The notes under the pieces were generated by a model. The model was not told the origin of the DNA. It was given only the letters and a program-made list of their open reading frames with translations, and did not search any database. Shown here piece after piece: positions 60,265 through 64,000 of a DNA stretch of 64,000 nt. The DNA is from Tsuneonella sp. CC-YZS046 (lineage in GTDB: Bacteria; Pseudomonadota; Alphaproteobacteria; Sphingomonadales; Sphingomonadaceae). The stretch lies in assembly GCF_035581365.1 (NCBI RefSeq), contig NZ_CP141590.1:1550001-1614000 (forward strand). The letters are read 5' to 3'. How positions within the stretch are numbered: the stretch's first letter is position 1; the number at the start of each line of letters is the position of its first letter. Made by a program: the position numbers and the translations under genes.

Positions 60265-61998
60265 ATGCCGGAAAGCATGGCCGGGCGGCAGGATTTTGCC
60301 GATCGAATGACAGGCGAGGTGCAACGCATCCTTTCCGATCCGGCGCTCGAGAGGGCGCCGACGCAACGTCGGCTACTCTCTTTCCTAGCCGAGCAGACCC
60401 TGTCCAATCCCGGCAGCCTCACCCAGTTTTCCATCGCGGTCGACGGGCTGGGGCGGCCCGAGGACTACGACCTCACCAGCGACAGCTATCCGCGCGTCCA
60501 GATGTCGAGGCTGCGCCGCAACCTTCTCAGCTATTACTCGCGCAACGCGCCGGGCGATGGCCATTGCGTCTATATCCGGCCGGGCGAATATCGCCTGCGG
60601 CTGGCGCCGCCCGAGACGGCCTATCCCGAACTGTTCAAGCAAGCCCGCCCGATTCTCTCGGCGGAAAGCAAGCAGATCGCCGCGGAAGCGAGCCGCAAGG
60701 AACCGCGCAAGAAATGGGCGGGGCTGGAAAACAGCCAGATGGTGGCCGTTCTCGCGGCAATCGCGCTCTTCCTCTCGATCCTCGCCCTGGCGATCAACGA
60801 ATACCAGAGCCGGGCATTGGTGAAACCGGCGGTCGGCCTGGATATATCGGTGAGCGACGGCTTCGCGAAACATACCGGATGGCATGATTTCGCGCCGGAC
60901 GTCATGCGGGAGGCGGAAAACTACGTCTCCAAATCCTTCATTGCCAGCTACAGCAAGGATGCCGTGGACGTTCCCCAGCCGGATTACGTCATTGCCATGA
61001 ATTTCGGGCTGAATCTGTCGGACGCGCCCGATCTCAAGCTGACGATGCGGAATAGGGATGGACGGATGATCTATTCCAGCACGATCCGCGCCAACCCGCC
61101 GGCGAAGGAATTCTTCATCGACGAGGTCAACGCCAACCTCACCTATCTTCTGTCGCCCACCGGCGCCCTGGCGCACGATCGCATAGCCGATCAGCAATTC
61201 TCCCCGGAAACCGATTATCGCTGCTTCCTGATGATCGAGATCGGCCGGTCCGAAGGCACCAGCGTCCGGGATCTGGTCGAGAAATGCCTCGACCGGTTCG
61301 AGGACAGCGAATATCGCCCCTACTGGTATGCCAGGAAGGCTCTTTCCCAATATGCCCGGGGGTTGAGGCGCGGCGTGCCGATCGAGAAAAATACGCCCGC
61401 CTGGATCTCGTTGCAGGAAGCGATGCAGTTGGATCGCTACAATGCATTCGCCAACTATCTGGCGGCGAAGGTCGAGGCGGCCCGGGGCAATTGCGAACGG
61501 GCGGACATCTTCGCGGATCGCGTCCTGCAACGGAGCACGTCCTACCCCGCCCTGCTGGGCGCCACGCTTACCGAGGCGGCGGCCTGTGGCGGCGGCGGAC
61601 GCACGCGAACCGAATGGGCGAGCCAGATCCGCAGCCTGGCGAGAGCGAATCCGGACCCCGATCCCCTGCTGAAGATGCATCTGATGCTGGCCACGCTCGC
61701 CATTGGCGATACCGGCACCGCCAAGCAGATCGCCGATTCATTGCCGATCGAAGACGCGAAGGGAAACATGGCGATAATCAGCAGGAGCGTCTCCCGCGCG
61801 CTCCATGATCAGCCGTATTTCCAGCAGAACCGCCAAAGGATCGACCGCGAGATCGCGATCTTCATATGGAATGGCGCGGGCCGGAAGCTGATCCTGGACG
61901 AACTGGGCAAGGCCCCTTCGACCGAGGTGGCGCTCTATCCCATGCTCTCTGCCGGAATGGATATATCCACCTCGAGCCCGGCCCGCTCCCAGCGATAG
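60265..61998 (+). CDS. Membrane-anchored one-component regulator-like protein
   Basis: 577 aa. Residues about 15-80 (VQRILSDPALERAPTQRRLLSFLAEQTL, IAVDGLGRPEDYDLTSDSYPRVQMSRLRRNLLSYY) match the winged-helix-like domain found at the start of many TPR/TolB-type signalling proteins. One TM helix (AVLAAIALFLSILALAINEY) follows near residues 160-180, then a periplasmic part with repeated helices (YNAFANYLAAKVEAARGNCERADIFADRVL) like TPRs. So a DNA-binding domain with an outside sensor is plausible. The 3' end overlaps the convergent kinase gene by 64 bp. Function and signal unknown. Confidence 0.7.
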   Translation: MPESMAGRQDFADRMTGEVQRILSDPALERAPTQRRLLSFLAEQTLSNPGSLTQFSIAVDGLGRPEDYDLTSDSYPRVQMSRLRRNLLSYYSRNAPGDGHCVYIRPGEYRLRLAPPETAYPELFKQARPILSAESKQIAAEASRKEPRKKWAGLENSQMVAVLAAIALFLSILALAINEYQSRALVKPAVGLDISVSDGFAKHTGWHDFAPDVMREAENYVSKSFIASYSKDAVDVPQPDYVIAMNFGLNLSDAPDLKLTMRNRDGRMIYSSTIRANPPAKEFFIDEVNANLTYLLSPTGALAHDRIADQQFSPETDYRCFLMIEIGRSEGTSVRDLVEKCLDRFEDSEYRPYWYARKALSQYARGLRRGVPIEKNTPAWISLQEAMQLDRYNAFANYLAAKVEAARGNCERADIFADRVLQRSTSYPALLGATLTEAAACGGGGRTRTEWASQIRSLARANPDPDPLLKMHLMLATLAIGDTGTAKQIADSLPIEDAKGNMAIISRSVSRALHDQPYFQQNRQRIDREIAIFIWNGAGRKLILDELGKAPSTEVALYPMLSAGMDISTSSPARSQR

Positions 61999-62957
61999 AC
62001 GATCTCGCCGCGCAATTGCGCCGTGGCCGCGCGCTGCGCCAGCTTCGTCCCGAAACTGCGCTTTTCGGGTTTTTCGAGAATGGCGGGGCCGCCCCGTTCG
62101 CGCCAGCGTATCATCACTATCCCGCCGCGATTCTCCAGCGCGATCGATATTTGCCCGCCAGCGTTGGAGAAGGCGCCGTATTTCACGGAATTGGTGGCCA
62201 GCTCATGCAACAGCAGCGCCAGCGCCGTGGTCGCGGAAGTCCCTATATCGACATCGTCCCCTTCCACCAGAAGCCGCTGCTCGCTGGAGCCGGAATTCTG
62301 ATAGGGTGCCATGATCACCGCGATCAGGCCCTTGAGATCGCGCGCGCCTGCAATGCCGTTGTCCCCGACATCGGGGCGGAAATGATCGTGGGCACGGGCA
62401 AGCGCGGTGATGCGGGCCATGATGCTTTCGGCCAGCGGACGAAATTCCGAGCGGCGGGGCACCGAAAGGCTGATGATGCTGCCTACCACGGAAAAGATAT
62501 TCTTGATGCGATGGGACAATTCCAGGGAGATCAGGCCCAGCCTCTCCTCCGTGCATTTCTGCTGGTCGACATTGGTGCAGGTGCCGAACCACCGCTCGAT
62601 CGCCCCCTCGCTGTCCCGCAAGGCCACGCCCCGGGCAAGCATCCAGCGATATTCGCCATCGTGATGGCGCATCCTGTATTCGACCTCATAGGGCTGGCCG
62701 CTCGTCACGGATTCGCGCCAGGCGGCGGCGATATGCGGCCGGTCCTCCGGATGGAGCACGTCGATCCAGGCTTCGCCGTCCGTGTCTCCGTGGCTCAACC
62801 CCGTAAATTCATACCATTGCCGATTGAAGAAATCCGCCATGCCCGCCGGCGTCGTCGACCAGACCATTTGCGGCAAAGTGTCGAGAATCCCGCGGATGCG
62901 GCCGTCATCCAGCCCCAGCAAAAAGCGGGAATGATCCTGTTCCCGAGAACTCGGCAC
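61935..62957 (-). CDS. PAS-HWE family histidine kinase
   Basis: Soluble sensor kinase, about 340 aa from the GTG at 62957 (GGGGGAG upstream); a TTG-started longer form adds only a basic leader. A PAS domain (DTLPQMVWSTTPAGMADFFNRQWYEFTG, then VEYRMRHHDGEYRWMLARG) is followed by the HWE-type core: phosphoacceptor LISLELSHRIKNIFSVV, ATP-binding LLHELATNSVKYGAFS and the WRE of IRWRERGGP. HWE kinases in alphaproteobacteria often feed the general stress response (PhyR). No TM helix, no receiver domain, and no adjacent response regulator. Confidence 0.9.
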   Translation of the reverse strand: MPSSREQDHSRFLLGLDDGRIRGILDTLPQMVWSTTPAGMADFFNRQWYEFTGLSHGDTDGEAWIDVLHPEDRPHIAAAWRESVTSGQPYEVEYRMRHHDGEYRWMLARGVALRDSEGAIERWFGTCTNVDQQKCTEERLGLISLELSHRIKNIFSVVGSIISLSVPRRSEFRPLAESIMARITALARAHDHFRPDVGDNGIAGARDLKGLIAVIMAPYQNSGSSEQRLLVEGDDVDIGTSATTALALLLHELATNSVKYGAFSNAGGQISIALENRGGIVMIRWRERGGPAILEKPEKRSFGTKLAQRAATAQLRGEIVYRWERAGLEVDISIPAESMG

Positions 62958-62989
62958 CCGGCTTCTCCCCCTTTTATCAAGCGAAGTCT

Positions 62990-63060
62990 TGTGCAGACTG
63001 CCGCGATGTCTGTGCGGGAGTAAACACAACTATCGCCTACGTCTGCACACTTCTGCACAG
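62990..63060. promoter_or_regulatory. Inverted/direct repeats between kinase and Crp/Fnr genes
   Basis: TGTGCAGAC (about 62990-62998) is the reverse complement of GTCTGCACA (63041-63049), and TCTGCACA recurs about 10 bases later. They lie between two divergent regulator genes and could be operator half-sites for a shared regulator. Confidence 0.45.
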
Positions 63061-63117
63061 AGAACCTTTATGGCCGCGCTGCGTTGTCTTTTTCAAGAAG
63101 GAAAGGCGGCCACTCCC

Positions 63118-63864
63118 ATGAACGTTCCTAACCCATTGGATTTCAACACCAACAATCTTCTCCATTCGCTTCGGGAGAAGGATCTGGAACTGCTTGGCCC
63201 ATATCTCAAGGAAAAGCATTTCGAAGCGGGAACAGTGCTTTACGAACCGGGCGACAATGTCCGGACGGTTTATTTCCCCAAAGGCCCTACGCTGGTTTCC
63301 TTCGTGATCGAACTGGCTGACGGACGGGCGGTGGAAACTGTGCTGGTGGGGCGAGAAGGGGCTGTCGGAGGGATCGTCAGCCAAGGGCACCTTCCCGCCT
63401 ATGCGCGCTGCGTGGTCCAGTTTTCCGGCCCGGCCTTCATGATCGATTCCACCGAACTGGAAGTTGCCAAGCATCAGTCGATGACGTTGCGTCATCTGTT
63501 CTCGCGCTATGCCGATTGCCTGGTGGCGCAGATGTTCCAGTCGATAGCCTGCAATGCCGTGCATACGATCGAGCAGAGGACCGCGAAATGGCTGCTCGCG
63601 GCAATAGACCGCACCGGCAGCCAGGAAGTGCCGCTGACGCAGGAACAGCTCGCCTCCATGCTGGGCGTGGGGCGCAGCTATATCAGCCGGGTCATAGGTG
63701 GAATGCGCACGGATTCGCTGATCGAGACGCGCCGAGGCAAGATCAGGGCCGGAGAGCTGGAACGGCTTCGCTGCCTTTCCTGCGATTGCAACGAACTCGT
63801 CCAGCGCCATTTCGACCGCGTGCTGGAAGGCGTCTATCCCCATGAAACGGAGCTTGCCGTGTAA
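63118..63864 (+). CDS. Crp/Fnr-family transcription regulator
   Basis: 248 aa. The cyclic-nucleotide-binding-like fold is residues about 20-140 (LGPYLKEKHFEAGTVLYEPGDNVRTVYFPKGPTLVSFVIELADGRAVETVLVGREGAVGG) with the HTH near the C-terminus, LTQEQLASMLGVGRSYISRVIGGM. Two Cys occur at the C-terminus (LRCLSCDC), but not the FNR N-terminal cluster. Start at ATG 63118 with AAGGAAAGG upstream; the longer frame from 62989 is not preferred. Divergent from the HWE kinase. The ligand is unknown. Confidence 0.88.
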   Translation: MNVPNPLDFNTNNLLHSLREKDLELLGPYLKEKHFEAGTVLYEPGDNVRTVYFPKGPTLVSFVIELADGRAVETVLVGREGAVGGIVSQGHLPAYARCVVQFSGPAFMIDSTELEVAKHQSMTLRHLFSRYADCLVAQMFQSIACNAVHTIEQRTAKWLLAAIDRTGSQEVPLTQEQLASMLGVGRSYISRVIGGMRTDSLIETRRGKIRAGELERLRCLSCDCNELVQRHFDRVLEGVYPHETELAV

Positions 63865-63880
63865 GGCGGGAAACGGTCCC

Positions 63881-64000
63881 TCAGGGAGACGGGAAGCGCG
63901 CCGCCGGGCGAGGCCCATCGCCGGCCATCCTCTCCCATCGCTCTGCCCTGATGAACTCGACGGGATCGTAAACCCGCGTCTCCCATTGCAGGTCGTCAGG
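63881..64000 (-). CDS. Unrecognised protein, C-terminal fragment
   Basis: A frame open to the window edge gives DDLQWETRVYDPVEFIRAERWERMAG followed by DGPRPAARFPSP and TGA. The mix of charged and aromatic residues is protein-like, so it is probably the real end of a gene that begins outside the window. No family recognised. Confidence 0.5.
   Translation of the reverse strand, partial: PDDLQWETRVYDPVEFIRAERWERMAGDGPRPAARFPSP

Noticed and set aside
61385-62000. Frameshift between the one-component regulator and the kinase
   Set aside because: Both frames are continuous; they simply overlap by 64 bp on opposite strands.

Overview
The window reads as chromosomal DNA of a high-GC alphaproteobacterium. 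The ribosomal order (rpsL-rpsG-fusA-tuf, S10/spc/alpha clusters with adk between secY and rpsM), the RG-rich extension on ribosomal protein S5, many TonB/CHRD/PilZ/HWE-kinase type genes and the abundant small palindromic repeats all fit order Sphingomonadales (Erythrobacter/Sphingomonas-like). This placement is inferred from gene content and protein style, not from a search.

Layout. 1-2.2 kb: the 3' part of a cyclopropane-fatty-acid synthase gene and argG, then about 730 bp without a convincing gene but with DnaA-box-like sites. 2.9-6.5 kb: accessory genes: a CHRD protein, a SnoaL-like protein, an HTH protein with in-frame DNA repeats, then a visibly AT-richer two-gene island (Mrr-N-like winged helix plus orphan adenine methyltransferase) that abuts a diverged second copy of the last 29 codons of uvrA. 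6.6-9.6 kb: uvrA, with a palindromic repeat inserted in frame. 9.7-14.7 kb: a small secreted protein, an HdeD-like membrane protein, thpR (apparently starting at ATA), a Tat-type SnoaL-like protein and an M3 peptidase lipoprotein. 14.7-19.5 kb: a minus-strand vitamin B12 uptake operon (receptor, binding lipoprotein, permease, ATPase) behind a cobalamin riboswitch. 19.6-23.3 kb: SleB-type hydrolase, a small conserved protein and a GGDEF-EAL protein. 23.6-31.7 kb: a TCA-cycle run mdh-sucD-sucA-sucB-lpdA (no sucC) followed by a TRIC-type channel gene. 31.7-35.4 kb: two paralogous secreted Asp/Tyr-rich proteins and an S9 prolyl oligopeptidase. 35.4-55.0 kb: the complete minus-strand ribosomal superoperon. 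55.4-64 kb: aldo/keto reductase, SMR exporter, a second HTH protein bracketed by palindromic repeats, CorA, a DUF385-type nitroreductase-like protein, a double PilZ protein, a membrane-anchored one-component regulator, an HWE histidine kinase, a Crp/Fnr regulator and the end of an unrecognised gene.

How the parts work together. The core blocks (translation, TCA cycle, excision repair, arginine synthesis) are housekeeping and look intact. B12 uptake is self-contained and riboswitch-controlled. The last 4 kb is a signalling patch (PilZ, one-component regulator, HWE kinase, Crp/Fnr) with shared, repeat-bearing intergenic DNA. The most unusual parts are the 5.4-6.5 kb island at the uvrA 3' end, the repeat inserted into uvrA, the pair of dispersed HTH paralogues associated with repeats, and the very large hairpin between rpsL and rpsG.
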